DNA from: JANWHQ01 sp963775275 | Lineage (GTDB): Bacteria > Pseudomonadota > Alphaproteobacteria > Caulobacterales > Caulobacteraceae | DNA: 64,000 bases | NCBI GenBank assembly: GCA_963775275.1 | Contig: CAVZII010000005.1 | Span: 2,790,001-2,854,000 of the forward strand | Direction: 5' to 3' | Notes under the pieces: generated by a model | Databases searched by the model: none | Told to the model about the DNA's origin: nothing | What the model saw: only the letters and a program-made list of their open reading frames with translations | Program-made: the position numbers and the translations under genes | In this document: piece after piece, positions 11,599 to 24,429 of the stretch | How the letters are laid out: every line of letters starts with the position of its first letter | Numbering within the stretch: position 1 is the stretch's first letter

Positions 11599-11693
11599 GA
11601 CGGCCGGCGACGGGGCGGCTTTGACAAAGGCCCGCCCCCTCAGTCACGCTGGCGTGACAGCTCCCCCCAGGGGGAGCATGACGGAGGAAACGC

Positions 11694-12068
11694 GTGCTCA
11701 CCCACATCACCATCGGCGCCAAGGACAAGGATCAGTCCGCGGCCTTCTATTCAGCCGTGCTCGGGCCGCTCGGCTACGCCATGCAGGACCTGGGGCGCTG
11801 GGCCCTGTTCAGCTGCGGCGAGGGCCAGCCGCCCGTCCTGGTGGGGCCGCCCCACGAGGGCGAGGCGGTCGGCGGCAACGGCCTGATGATCGGCTTCCGC
11901 GGCGAGAACCCCGACAAGGTGGGCGAGGCCTACGCCGCCGGCCTGACGGCGGGCGGCACGGACGAGGGCGCGCCCGGCCCGCGCTCGGGCGGCCCGCCCG
12001 GGACCTACGCCGCCTATCTGCGCGACCCGACCGGCAACAAGATCGGGCTGTTCTGCCGGGTGGCGTAG
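11694..12068 (+). CDS. VOC (glyoxalase-like) family protein
   Basis: A 124-residue single-module vicinal-oxygen-chelate protein. The fold markers are LTHITIGAKDKDQSAAFYSAVLGPLGY at the N-terminus and YLRDPTGNKIGLFCR at the C-terminus, where a Glu or Asp metal ligand is expected. These small proteins include glyoxalases, dioxygenases and resistance proteins; the substrate here is unknown. The GTG start at 11694 has a strong GGAGGAAA site 4 bases upstream. A TTGACA at 11621 may be part of its promoter. Confidence 0.82.
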   Translation: MLTHITIGAKDKDQSAAFYSAVLGPLGYAMQDLGRWALFSCGEGQPPVLVGPPHEGEAVGGNGLMIGFRGENPDKVGEAYAAGLTAGGTDEGAPGPRSGGPPGTYAAYLRDPTGNKIGLFCRVA

Positions 12069-12071
12069 CGG

Positions 12072-12172
12072 GCCCGGTCCTCCACCGCTTGCGGGGGAGG
12101 TGGCCCGAAGGGCCGGAGGGGGCCGCCCCCTCCGTCGCTCCGCGACACCTCACCCGTGAACGGGGGAGGACC
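12072..12172. repeat. Palindromic intergenic repeat
   Basis: A GC-rich block with nested inverted repeats (CCTCCACCGCTTGCGGGGGAGG at the left, GGCCCGAAGGGCC in the middle, GGGGGCCGCCCCC and a right part ending CGGGGGAGGA). It resembles the element at 9.0 kb in composition and layout. It lies between the convergent VOC and DUF4188 genes and may also act in transcription termination. Confidence 0.6.
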
Positions 12173-12179
12173 AAAGGGT

Positions 12180-12683
12180 TCAAGTCTCCGCCACCGGCGC
12201 GGGGGGCGCCTGGCCGGCGCGGCCGAGCCGGCCGCGGGCGGAGAACATCGGGCCCTTGGCGACGCCGACAGGGGCGAAGCCCGTCATGCCCACAGGCGCG
12301 TCCAGGCCGTCGTAGATCGCCTCGAAGCCGCCCGAGCGGAGGTAGGTCTCGTGCCAGAAGGCCGTGCCGGCCGGGTCCCTGAGGAACCTGGTCCACCAGC
12401 CGCGGTGGATACCTTCGCGCGTCCAGCGCTCCAGGCTGTCGAGGTCGCGCCAGTACTGGCGCATGCCCAGGTGCAGCGGGACCAGCGAGACGAGGAAGGT
12501 CTCGTGCCGCAGCAGGCCGTCCGGCGCCGCCTTGACCGCAGCGGCGATCTCGGGTCCGGAGCGCAGCAGCGTCAGGACGCCTCGGGGCGAGAGCGCCTTC
12601 ATGCCGAGATAGATGACTGCCAGGTCCGGCCAGGCCGAAAGGTCCACCGAGGCCCGGTGGACGGGCGGCGGCTTGTTGGTCAT
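12180..12683 (-). CDS. DUF4188 family protein
   Basis: A 167-residue protein resembling DUF4188, a ferredoxin-like dimeric barrel group often labelled monooxygenase-like. Visible markers are AVIYLGMKALSPRGVLTLL near the N-terminus, ETFLVSLVPLHLGMRQYWRD, and AFWHETYLRSGGFEAIYDG. The start at 12683 was chosen because GGGGAGG lies 7 bases upstream; an ATG at 12701 lacks this. It is alone between convergent VOC and same-strand alaS genes. The activity is unknown. Confidence 0.7.
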   Translation of the reverse strand: MTNKPPPVHRASVDLSAWPDLAVIYLGMKALSPRGVLTLLRSGPEIAAAVKAAPDGLLRHETFLVSLVPLHLGMRQYWRDLDSLERWTREGIHRGWWTRFLRDPAGTAFWHETYLRSGGFEAIYDGLDAPVGMTGFAPVGVAKGPMFSARGRLGRAGQAPPAPVAET

Positions 12684-12753
12684 GCGGCGTCCTCCCCGCA
12701 CTCATACGAGCACGGTCCGGCCTTGGATCGCCAGCCCGGTGGAAAGAGCGTGA

Positions 12754-15401
<2,648 letters not shown>

Positions 15402-15499
15402 GGCGGCCATATAGTGCGCAAGGCTGGCCGGCGTCCATTTCGCAGACCCCGGCCGGACGCGATTGGCCGGCGGATGTGCGTCGGGCGGAGAGGACGACA

Positions 15500-15838
15500 A
15501 TGGACGAGCTCTATGCGGTCATCCGCGCGCACGGGCCGGGGTGGAAGGCGGGCGAGCCGCTGGAGGCCCAGGACGGCTGGGGCGGGCACGCCGCCTTCAT
15601 GGACGCTCTGACCGCGGCGGGGAACGTGGTCCTGGCCGGGCCGCTCGGCGAGGACGACGCCCTGATCGTGGTCCGGGCGAACGGCGATGCCGAGGTCGAG
15701 GCGATGTTCGCGTCCGATCCGTGGACGCGGTCGGGCCTGCTGAAGACCACGCTCGTCGCGCCCTGGACGCTCAGGATCGGCAGGGTGGGGTCGGGACCCG
15801 CCCCTTCTCCCGCAAGCGAGGAACAACGAAAAGTTTGA
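15500..15838 (+). CDS. YciI-like protein
   Basis: A 112-residue protein of the YCII-related dimeric alpha/beta barrel type: MDELYAVIRAHGPGW at the start, HAAFMDALTAAGNVVLAGPL in the middle, and a FASDPWTRSGLL segment typical of these proteins. Family members are mostly of unknown function; some act as peroxidase-like or dehydrochlorinase-like enzymes. GGAGAGGA precedes the ATG at 15500. It is divergent from alaS and its stop lies at the edge of a terminator hairpin. Confidence 0.72.
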   Translation: MDELYAVIRAHGPGWKAGEPLEAQDGWGGHAAFMDALTAAGNVVLAGPLGEDDALIVVRANGDAEVEAMFASDPWTRSGLLKTTLVAPWTLRIGRVGSGPAPSPASEEQRKV

Positions 15839-15867
15839 GCGGCCTTCACGCGAGTGAAGGCCGCTCA
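15836..15867. terminator. Long hairpin between convergent genes
   Basis: A perfect 14-bp stem (TGAGCGGCCTTCAC with its complement) and a GCGA loop overlap the stop codon of the YciI-like gene. On the recA side the stem is followed by AAACTTTTCG, a weak T-tract. It probably terminates transcription from both sides. Confidence 0.7.
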
Positions 15868-15951
15868 GGTCGCGGCGGCGTAGCGGGTGGGGCCAGGGCC
15901 AGCGGGCGAGACCGGACAAGGCCCCGCCGCCGCGACGGTCCTGTCGTGGGA

Positions 15952-17026
<1,075 letters not shown>

Positions 17027-17123
17027 CTCGAAGTCCCTCGCTTATGCCACGATTCAGCCCGGGATCGTGGTTCCGCTTGGCCGCCCGTCGACCTCTGGGA
17101 ACCCTGTACCGCATTTGTTCCAG

Positions 17124-17138
17124 GTTCGCAAGATGTTC
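17124..17138. promoter_or_regulatory. Alphaproteobacterial LexA (SOS) box
   Basis: GTTCGCAAGATGTTC matches the alphaproteobacterial SOS operator GTTC-N7-GTTC exactly. A further GTTC lies at 17117-17120. The site is about 98 bases upstream of the recA start, in the divergent region shared with an acetyltransferase gene, so either or both may be SOS-controlled. Confidence 0.8.
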
Positions 17139-17176
17139 TCCCCTGGCGGCGCTGTTCCGGCCGAAACCGGCGTGGC

Positions 17177-17908
17177 ATGCTTGCCCGGGTCAGGGACACG
17201 GCGCCGTGCGTTCGCGCCCGCTGGGGCGGCAAGTTGAGCAGACACGTCGAACTCGAAATCCGCCGGCTCGCTGGACCGTCCGATCCCGAGCTTCCCCGGC
17301 TCGTCGAGATCTACGAAGACGTGATCCTCGAGAGCGAACGGAAACCCCGCGCCGAGATCATGGAGATGGTCGAGGACCCGAGTTGCATATTCGCCATCGC
17401 CAAGCGCGCAGACCTCGCCGTGGGCTTCGCCATCTTGTTCCTGTTCAGGCGCTCGAGCGCGGCCGTTCTGGAATACATGGGCGTCAGGCGGGATCATCAG
17501 GGCCGGGGAGTTGGCCGCGCATTGTTCAGGGCGATATCGGGGCGGGACTTCATCGCAAGCCGGCCGCTGTTGCTGGAGGTGGATTCGGAGTCCGAGGATG
17601 TCGAAGACGGGGAGCGAAGCCTTCGCCGCCGAAGGAAGGCCTTCTACAGGGCGCTTGGATGCAGGGAGGTCGGAGGTTTCATCTATTCGATGCCGACCCT
17701 GGGCGAACGCCCGCCGCCGAAGATGAATCTGCTGGTCAGTGGAGGAGATCTCGGCGCGATGGTTGCGGACGCCGATGTCCGCAGCTGGGTGCGTAGTCTC
17801 TATGAAGAGATGTACCACCGCCCGGCGTCGGATCCTTCGATATGGCGCATGACTTCGGCGCTGCCGCCAAGTCTTCCACTTATCCAGCCCGTTCAGAGGA
17901 TTCCCTGA
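17177..17908 (+). CDS. GNAT family N-acetyltransferase
   Basis: A protein of up to 243 residues containing a GNAT fold. The acetyl-CoA-binding motif is seen in YMGVRRDHQGRGVGRALF, preceded by the beta-strand AVGFAILFLF. The C-terminal ~90 residues (after FYRALGCREVGGF) extend beyond a standard GNAT domain. The start is uncertain: ATG at 17177, or TTG at 17234 giving a start closer to the domain (SRHVELEIRRL). The substrate is unknown. It is divergent from recA across a region carrying a LexA box. Confidence 0.75.
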   Translation: MLARVRDTAPCVRARWGGKLSRHVELEIRRLAGPSDPELPRLVEIYEDVILESERKPRAEIMEMVEDPSCIFAIAKRADLAVGFAILFLFRRSSAAVLEYMGVRRDHQGRGVGRALFRAISGRDFIASRPLLLEVDSESEDVEDGERSLRRRRKAFYRALGCREVGGFIYSMPTLGERPPPKMNLLVSGGDLGAMVADADVRSWVRSLYEEMYHRPASDPSIWRMTSALPPSLPLIQPVQRIP

Positions 17909-18108
17909 CGGGCCGAAGCGGCTCGGGGGCGGCGCGGCCGGCCCCGGCGCCTCCGGCCGGCCTACGCTTGTTCGAATTGGGAACCGCCGATAGGCTCCGG
18001 CCGGGCTGGCGCGATCCTCGCGGACGCTGCCCGGCGCCCTCGAGAGAAAGACAGGTCCGCAGCGCCTGGGCCGCTTAGCATCGACGACGCTGGGGTGACG
18101 CACCGCCA

Positions 18109-18711
18109 ATGCCACACATCCTGTTCGTCCGCGTCATCCCGCTCTTCGCCAAGTACGGCTACATGGTGCTGTTGCCCGTAGCCGTGGTCGAAGGCCCGGC
18201 CATGGCCCTGATCGCCGGGGCTCTGGTCGCCGCCGGCCAGATGAACGGCGTGACCGCCTGCCTGTTGCTGGTGGCCGCGGACCTGGTGGGCGACGCCGGC
18301 TATTACAGCCTGGGACGCTTCGGGCATGCCCCGCTGCTCCGGTGGATCAGCAAACGGCTGTCGCTGACCCCCGAGCGCCTGCGCCCGCTCGAGCAGCGGT
18401 TCCGCGACAACGACTGGAAGTTGATATTGATCGGAAAGACCCAGGCGCTCGGGTCGATCATCCTCTATTTTGCGGGGGCCAGCCGGATGCCCTTCGTGCG
18501 GTACATGGCGCTGAACCTGGCCGGCACCGTTCCAAAGGTCATCCTGTTCGAGGCGATCGGCTATTTCCTGGGCCTGAGTATCATAAGCGCAACCCACTAC
18601 ATCGACTATATAACGATCGTCATGTTCGGCTTTGCGCTGATCCTGCTCGTCTTGTATATTCTGATCAGGCGCTACGTTTGGAAAGATCTGATCCAGGATA
18701 TTTCAGTTTAG
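18109..18711 (+). CDS. DedA family membrane protein
   Basis: A 200-residue inner-membrane protein of the DedA/VTT group, whose members act as lipid scramblases or flippases, for example for undecaprenyl phosphate. The typical sequence is seen: EGPAMALIAGALVAAGQM near residue 28, DLVGDAGYYSLGRFGH near 60, a TQALGSIILYFAGASRMPF segment near 110, and three hydrophobic C-terminal segments. The last 47 bases overlap the end of the convergent glycosyltransferase gene. Confidence 0.82.
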   Translation: MPHILFVRVIPLFAKYGYMVLLPVAVVEGPAMALIAGALVAAGQMNGVTACLLLVAADLVGDAGYYSLGRFGHAPLLRWISKRLSLTPERLRPLEQRFRDNDWKLILIGKTQALGSIILYFAGASRMPFVRYMALNLAGTVPKVILFEAIGYFLGLSIISATHYIDYITIVMFGFALILLVLYILIRRYVWKDLIQDISV

Positions 18712-19541
18712 CTCCCGGCTGGTTCAGTTGCTTTGGCCGGCGTCTGACCAGCTTCAGGAGAGCCAGGTTCTGGCGCAACACCCCCCATGGCGACAGCACG
18801 CGCAGGGCGTCGGCGATCATGCCGAGCTCGGCGATCAGGCCCTGCCATCGGCCCAACTTGGCGTATTTGCGGATATTGAACACCGAGGGCCAGTCGACCA
18901 CGGCGATCGTCAGGCCGTTGCGGCTGATGAGATCGTTGATGAAGGCCTCCCCGCCCCAGCGCGGAAGGCGCTCCATGGCCGCGACGGCGTCGCCGATCAG
19001 CCAGGCGGGGATCACCCGCTCGCCCGACACGAAGTCCAGGCCAACGAGGCGATATAGGGCCAGGCTGTTGCGGCGCAGGCTGATGCTCACCTGCGCCCAT
19101 CCGCTGAGCACCGGGTCGGCCAGCGCCTGGATATCGGCTCGCAGTGACCCCAGCCAGGTCGGCGTCGAGGAACATCAGGTACTCGCCGACGGCGGCGGCG
19201 ATCCCCCGGCTGAGGGCATAGGTCTTGCCCCGGTTCGGGCTGTAGGAGAGGACCTGAACGTCGGGATAGCCGGCCAGCAGCGCCTCGGTGGCGTCGGTCG
19301 AACCGTCATTGACGACGATCACCTCGCACAGCGCCGGATGGCGATGGACGGCGTCCAGGATGTGCCGGATCCTGTCCGCCTCGTTGTAGGCGCAGACGAT
19401 GCAGGAGATGCGCCTCGCAGTGACCGCGGGGCCGCGGGATCGATCGAGCAGGCTATTGGCCTGCGCGGCTGGAACTCTCATGACGGGCCGCGCGGGGCGA
19501 ATATCCATTTCACTCGGCATGTCTGCAGATTGACGCGGCAT
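18665..19541 (-). CDS. GT2 family glycosyltransferase (interrupted by a one-base frameshift)
   Basis: A family 2 glycosyltransferase, which transfers sugars from nucleotide-sugar donors to lipids or glycans. The N-terminal GT-A motifs are ISCIVCAYNEADRI, VIVVNDGSTDAT, GKTYALSRG and the DxD-like FLDADLAG. The frame then breaks near 19150. A second frame continues with LRADIQALADPVLSGWAQ and runs to the stop at 18665, including a Lys/Arg-rich end. One extra base explains the break. The start may be 19541 or the ATG at 19520. It overlaps the end of the DedA gene. Confidence 0.78.
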
Positions 19542-19742
19542 TGTGTACTAATTCGGACATTGCGGTGAGACGGTTGGCGGGGCCGATGCTCGTTTCCACC
19601 CTTCCCGGGATCTGGCCGGGATCTGGACCCGGGCTCGCCGGCATTACCGATGACAGCCACGGCGCGCCAATCGACCGTTCGGCTTTCCGGCTTTGGCGGC
19701 GCGCGACGATGTGGCGCCGTCCGCCTGGGCTCAGGGACCGGT

Positions 19743-20666
19743 TCAACTCGGCCGCTCGCCCTGCACCGTGGTCCGGTACAGCTCTCGCCGGAAGCCCTGG
19801 TAGTCGTTGAAGGCTTGGTGGACGCACAACCTGTTGTCCCACATGGCGATCATGTCCGGCGCCCACCTCAGGCGGCAGGTGAAGGCGTGCTGGATGATGT
19901 GGCCGCAGAGGAAGGCGATGATCGGGCCGGCCTCGTCCTCGCTCATGCCCTCGATGCCGATGCCGTATGACGGATCGACGTAGAGCGCCTTCTCGCCGGT
20001 CTTCGGATGGGTGCGCACCAGGGGATGGGCGCTGCCCTCGACCTTGCGCAGCAGATCGTCGGAGAGCGTGGCGACGCCGCGGGTGGCGGCGAGGCGCCCG
20101 ATCGGGTTGTCTCGCCGCTCGGCGCCCTCCTGGGCGGCGGCGAGCACGTCGCGCATGGAGAAGCGCACCTTCAGGGGGTCGATCATCCGCCGGTAGGTCG
20201 GGCTCAAGGTGGCGTAGGCCAGGGCCGAGTTGGCCCAGATGGTGTCGCCGCCCCAGGGCGGGACTTCGATCGAGCGCAGGATGGTGATGGCGGGCGGCTC
20301 GGGCAGGAAGGGCGAGTCGGTGTGCCAGCCCTCGCCGAAGACCATCTTGGAGCGGTCGTCCGCCTCCTTGATCAAAGGGTGCACGTCGCGGTGGCCGGGC
20401 ACGCCGGAGGTATAGGCGTCCACCGCGAAAGGCCCGAACCTCAGGGAGAAGGCCTCGTGCTGGGCGTGGGTCAGCTTCTGGCCCCGGAAGTAGATCATCT
20501 TGTGGCGGAAGAGCGCGCGCTCGACCTCGACGAACTGTTCGTCGGTCATCGCCGCGGCGTCCACGCCCTTGACCTCGGCGCCCATGGCGGCGGCGAGCGG
20601 CTGGACCTCGATGTGCTTGTTCGGGAGCGCGCTGTTGTCGAACTGGCCGATGGGATGCAGGCGCAT
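19743..20666 (-). CDS. TauD/TfdA family 2-oxoglutarate dioxygenase
   Basis: A 307-residue Fe(II)/2-oxoglutarate dioxygenase. The iron-binding HxD is in GEGWHTDSPF, with the distal His in MWDNRLCVHQAFNDY, followed by a basic residue for 2-oxoglutarate (RELYRTTV). Family members hydroxylate taurine, alkyl sulfates, herbicides or similar substrates. Nothing in the flanks points to sulfur metabolism, so the substrate is unknown. The start at 20666 has CGGAG upstream. It is monocistronic. Confidence 0.87.
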   Translation of the reverse strand: MRLHPIGQFDNSALPNKHIEVQPLAAAMGAEVKGVDAAAMTDEQFVEVERALFRHKMIYFRGQKLTHAQHEAFSLRFGPFAVDAYTSGVPGHRDVHPLIKEADDRSKMVFGEGWHTDSPFLPEPPAITILRSIEVPPWGGDTIWANSALAYATLSPTYRRMIDPLKVRFSMRDVLAAAQEGAERRDNPIGRLAATRGVATLSDDLLRKVEGSAHPLVRTHPKTGEKALYVDPSYGIGIEGMSEDEAGPIIAFLCGHIIQHAFTCRLRWAPDMIAMWDNRLCVHQAFNDYQGFRRELYRTTVQGERPS

Positions 20667-20932
20667 GGCCAAACTCCGCGTGTCTGGCCGCCGAGGTAGC
20701 AAGCTCCAGGGCCCGGGCCAAGCTGCCCGTCGGTTCGGGCAAGGTCTGACTTGCTGCGCCACAGACTTCGACGTCATCCGGCCGACGCCCTGCGCGGCAG
20801 GGTGCAGAGCCGGGATCTGGGGACATCCGACGGCGCGCGGAGATCCAGGACAACGCGCCACGCGCGTTCCCGGGACGGCAAGCGTTCTATAAGAAGTTGT
20901 ATTTACGTAATAATGGGCAATTCAGGACAATT

Positions 20933-23086
20933 CTACCGCACCAGCCATTCAGCCACGTCGGGAGCGAGGTCCCCGGTCTTGATCCAGCGAGGGTGGCGCG
21001 GCTCGCCCTTGCGCAGCGCCAGGCGACCCACGAGGCCCACGTAGTCCCATTCCGGCCGATCCTCGCGGCGGACATAGGTCAGGGCCGGGTCGAAGGCGGG
21101 GTTCAGCCTGGGCCGGCGGGCCGGTGCGACCACCGGGGAGCTCGTCAGCACGAACTCGCCGCGCCGGCCCTCGGCCTTGGCGCGGGTCAGGGCCTGGTCG
21201 ATGGACTCGCCCGTCGCGGGCGGAACCTCGACCCCCTCCAGCCGGTCGGCGAAGTGCACGCGCGGCTCGTCGCTGACGGCGTACTCGGGCGGCTCGGAGC
21301 TGCGCGCCATGTCGCGCACGCGGTGCTCGATCCAGGAGACGGTTTCGCAGTCCTCCTGGACGATCCGGCCGAAGGGGTCGCGCTCGAACTTGAGCGCCCA
21401 GTGCAGCTCGCCCGAGGCGCCCTTGACCGCGGGATTGGCCGAGACCACGCCGATGATCGCCTCGAGCGGGCGCCGGGGCAGGGTGCGGGCCAGCCGGATC
21501 AGGGTGTCGCCGGCTTCGTCCTCGCCCGGAAGGACGAGCTTGTCGGGATCGGACCTCCTGACCAGCACGACCGAGCAGCCGGCCCGATCCTCGCCCTTGG
21601 GATTGCCGTCCCACCATTCGCGGACCATCTCGGCGTAGTCGGCCGGCGTGGTCATGGAGGCGCCCGCATCGCTCGCCGCGCCGCCCCGGCCGTCGATCCA
21701 GAAGACGTCGTTGCCGCCGGCGTTGGCGCTCAGCATCCGGAAGGCGGGGCTGGGGTCGCGGTTGGTCTGCAGCCGGACGACCGCGTGCGAGAACCTGGGG
21801 TCCGCGGCCTTGGCGAAGAGCACGCCGGCGTCGTCGTCGTTGCGGCGGATGTTGACCAGCCCGACCTTCTCGTCCGTGCCGAAGCCGATGGTGTCGCCCC
21901 GGAACTTGGCCTGGCGGACCATCCGCGTGCTGCCGACCGGGGTGGCGCAGATCTCGGCATAGGTGCCCTGGCGGGTCGGCGAGAGGTCCTCGGCGCAGAT
22001 GAAGGCGATCTGGGCCGTGCGCGGCGTGCCCTGGCCATAGCCGAGATAGGGCGCGCCGTAGAGGCTGCCGATGTTCTCGCCGTTGGTGCAGGCCACGGAC
22101 TTGGGCCCGTAGGGCCAGGCGCCCTGGCCGTCCAGGGTGTGGGCGCGGGTCATCTTGATGTCCACCGGATCGCCGATCTCGGTGAACAGCCAGCTGCGCG
22201 AGCGGCCGCGCCCGGCGCGCACGTCGTAGAGGAAGTCGACCCCGAGGCCGACGGCGGTCGACCCGCCGAGGGAGCCCCAGCCGTTGTAGAACTCGCGCCG
22301 GGCGTCCTCGTCGGCGGACGGGAGCGCCTCGACGTAGCCGGCGATGAGGTCCCTGTCGGGGAAGATCTCGTTCGGCGCGGTCCCGCCCACGACGTACCAG
22401 CGCTCGGCGCCGTCGCTCTCCAGCTCGACACAGGCGCCGGGCGTCAGCAGGACGAGGTCGGTGCGGACGAACTGGATCACCCCGCCTCCGGCGTAGGCGC
22501 CGGAGAACCGGGAGCCGAGCAGGTCGGCGTAGGTCGGACCATAGCGATCGTCGAGCGGCTGGCTGACGGGCCAGATCCCGTTGGCGGCCGCCACGCCTTG
22601 GACGCCGGAGACGCGGGCCTTCTGGCCCCGCCGGAACAGCGAGGTCTGGGCGCCGCCGGCGCCGCCGACCTGATTGCCCCACTTGATCCGGCAGCCGCCC
22701 TTGCCGTCGTTGGCGACGCCGGCCACGGCGAAGGCCGGACCATCCGGGCCGATCAGGTCATGGCCGGCGCACTTGACCCGCGTGAAGTTCTTGCGGCCGA
22801 TCTTCAGGATGCGCGCGCGCCGGCCCGGGCCGGCCTCGGCGGCCGGCGGCAGCGTCAGCACCAGGGTGCGGGCCAGGTCGCCCACGCCGAGTCCCGCTGT
22901 ATCGTCGGCGAGGATGGTCGCGCCGAGTTCCTTGACGCCGATGACGCTGTCGGAGGTCCTGGTCGTCGGGCCGGGCGCGCCGGTCTCGCCCGCGCTGCAG
23001 GCGTCGCCGCCGGCCAGGGCGGCCACGGTTCCCGCGCCCGAGACGATGGCGCGGCGGGTGGGGGCGATGGGCGTGTGGCCGGTCAT
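20933..23086 (-). CDS. Large protein with peptidase G2-like autoproteolytic domain
   Basis: A 717-residue protein with a twin-arginine-like N-terminus (TRRAIVSGAGTVAALAGG) and a small-residue-rich leader. The C-terminal third carries the pattern of the G2/intramolecular-chaperone cleavage domain: DYAEMVREWWDGNPKGEDRAG, then VVLV and IIGVVSANPAVKG, then WALKFERDPFGRI. Such domains self-cleave at the end of phage tail spikes and related proteins. No other phage genes are nearby, so it is an orphan. A very long opposite-strand reading frame covers the same DNA and was taken as a shadow. Confidence 0.65.
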   Translation of the reverse strand: MTGHTPIAPTRRAIVSGAGTVAALAGGDACSAGETGAPGPTTRTSDSVIGVKELGATILADDTAGLGVGDLARTLVLTLPPAAEAGPGRRARILKIGRKNFTRVKCAGHDLIGPDGPAFAVAGVANDGKGGCRIKWGNQVGGAGGAQTSLFRRGQKARVSGVQGVAAANGIWPVSQPLDDRYGPTYADLLGSRFSGAYAGGGVIQFVRTDLVLLTPGACVELESDGAERWYVVGGTAPNEIFPDRDLIAGYVEALPSADEDARREFYNGWGSLGGSTAVGLGVDFLYDVRAGRGRSRSWLFTEIGDPVDIKMTRAHTLDGQGAWPYGPKSVACTNGENIGSLYGAPYLGYGQGTPRTAQIAFICAEDLSPTRQGTYAEICATPVGSTRMVRQAKFRGDTIGFGTDEKVGLVNIRRNDDDAGVLFAKAADPRFSHAVVRLQTNRDPSPAFRMLSANAGGNDVFWIDGRGGAASDAGASMTTPADYAEMVREWWDGNPKGEDRAGCSVVLVRRSDPDKLVLPGEDEAGDTLIRLARTLPRRPLEAIIGVVSANPAVKGASGELHWALKFERDPFGRIVQEDCETVSWIEHRVRDMARSSEPPEYAVSDEPRVHFADRLEGVEVPPATGESIDQALTRAKAEGRRGEFVLTSSPVVAPARRPRLNPAFDPALTYVRREDRPEWDYVGLVGRLALRKGEPRHPRWIKTGDLAPDVAEWLVR

Positions 23087-23334
23087 GATGTTGCCTCGCT
23101 GGCGGCGGTGGCGGGACCGGATGCGGCGGCCCCAGGCGATCCTCGCCCAAACCGTGGCGATTTCGAGGGGGTTCCGCGCGCCTGGTCAGCCGCCCGCGGT
23201 CGCGACGGGGAGCTTGGCGCTCGCGCGCAGCAGGGATACGATCACTTGGTGAACCCAGTGAAGCATCGGCCCCTGGTCGTAGGCCTTCGTATGACCTCGC
23301 GGATCGACGCCATGACGAAGACGGGAGACCTCCG

Positions 23335-23898
23335 ATGAAGCGACTGGCCGCCGGCCTGATGCTGGCCTCGATTCTCGCCGCGCCCGCCTGGGCGGCGCTC
23401 AAGCCCGGCGACAGCGCGATGAAGTTCCAGGCCCCGGCCTCGCTGGGAGGCAAGGTCTACACCTTCGACATGACCAAGGCCCTGAAGAAGGGACCGGTGG
23501 TGCTCTACTTCTATCCCGCGGCCTTCACGCCGGGCTGCACCATCGAGGCGCACGAGTTCGCCGACGCCATGGACGAGTACAAGACGCTGGGCGCGACCGT
23601 GATCGGCGTCTCGCGCGACCCGATCGACAAGTTGCAGAAGTTCTCGGTCAGCGAGTGCCGCTCCAAGTTCCCGGTGGCGGCCGACGGCGACGGCCACATC
23701 ACCGCAGCCTATGACGCAACGCTGATCCCGCCGCCGCAATGGGGCCCGAACGCCAAGCCGGTGGCGAACCGAACCTCCTATGTGATCGCGCCGGACGGCA
23801 AGATCATCTATGAATACACCAGCCTCGACCCGTCCAAGCATGTGGCCAACACCATGCAGGCCCTGAAGGACTGGCTGGCGGCGCATCCCAAATCCTGA
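23335..23898 (+). CDS. Periplasmic peroxiredoxin, BCP/PrxQ type
   Basis: A 187-residue thiol peroxidase with a signal peptide (MKRLAAGLMLASILAAPAWA) that predicts export. The peroxidatic Cys lies in the family motif YFYPAAFTPGCTIEA, and the GVSRDPIDKLQKF segment is typical of the BCP/PrxQ branch. No Cys is seen four residues after the peroxidatic Cys, so it is probably a 1-Cys type or uses a partner; another Cys is in SECRSKF. It would reduce peroxides in the periplasm. It is followed closely by a small exported protein gene. Confidence 0.88.
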   Translation: MKRLAAGLMLASILAAPAWAALKPGDSAMKFQAPASLGGKVYTFDMTKALKKGPVVLYFYPAAFTPGCTIEAHEFADAMDEYKTLGATVIGVSRDPIDKLQKFSVSECRSKFPVAADGDGHITAAYDATLIPPPQWGPNAKPVANRTSYVIAPDGKIIYEYTSLDPSKHVANTMQALKDWLAAHPKS

Positions 23899-23924
23899 CG
23901 GACGGGGTGCAGGAAGGCGGGACG

Positions 23925-24418
23925 ATGAGGACGACCCTTCGGTGCATCGCGGCCTTGGCCGCCCTGGCGCTGGGAACGTCCGGCGGCGCGGCCCTGGCGG
24001 CCGGCGTCGGGTCCGGCGTGCACGCCCAGGCCCCCTTGCAGGCCCCGCCGGGACTTCTGAAGCTCAGGCCCGAGACGGTCGACCAGTCCTGCATGCAGGC
24101 CGTGCGTCTCGTGGGCCAGGGCCGCTACAAGGAGGCGCTGGCGACGCTGCACGAGGCGGCGGGCCTGTTCGCGCCGCACACGGACGTCCTGACCTACATC
24201 GGCTACGCCAGCCGCAAGCAGGGCCTGCTCGCGCCCGCGACCAGCCTTTACCGGGACGCCCTGGTGGTCGCGCCGGGGCGCCAGCTGACAGACGACCTGT
24301 CCGGCGACGCCGCGGGCGCGGGCGGCGTGGATCGGACCATGGCCCAGCTCGCGCCGGGCGCCCCGGCGCGCCCGGCCTGGATCTCTGGAAGCTGGCGATC
24401 GCCGATCCGGCCCGCTGA
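23925..24418 (+). CDS. Exported TPR-like protein (probable frameshift near the end)
   Basis: A small protein with a signal peptide (LRCIAALAALALGTSGGAALA). Its body has one or two tetratricopeptide-like helix pairs (SCMQAVRLVGQGRYKEALATL, DVLTYIGYASRKQGLL). In the starting frame the sequence runs on into the antisense of the next gene. A shift of one base near 24350-24370 gives a natural end, LDLWKLAIADPAR and a stop at 24416. The shift is likely but less certain than those in alaS and recA. It lies just downstream of the peroxiredoxin gene, probably in one transcript. Confidence 0.55.
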
Positions 24419-24429
24419 GCTAGGTGAGG

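Noticed and set aside
20897..23338. Plus-strand frame of 813 codons opposite the peptidase-G2 protein
   Set aside because: The minus-strand frame has recognisable domain sequence and a sensible N-terminus; the plus frame shows no family pattern and is rich in Gly, Ala, Arg and Asp.
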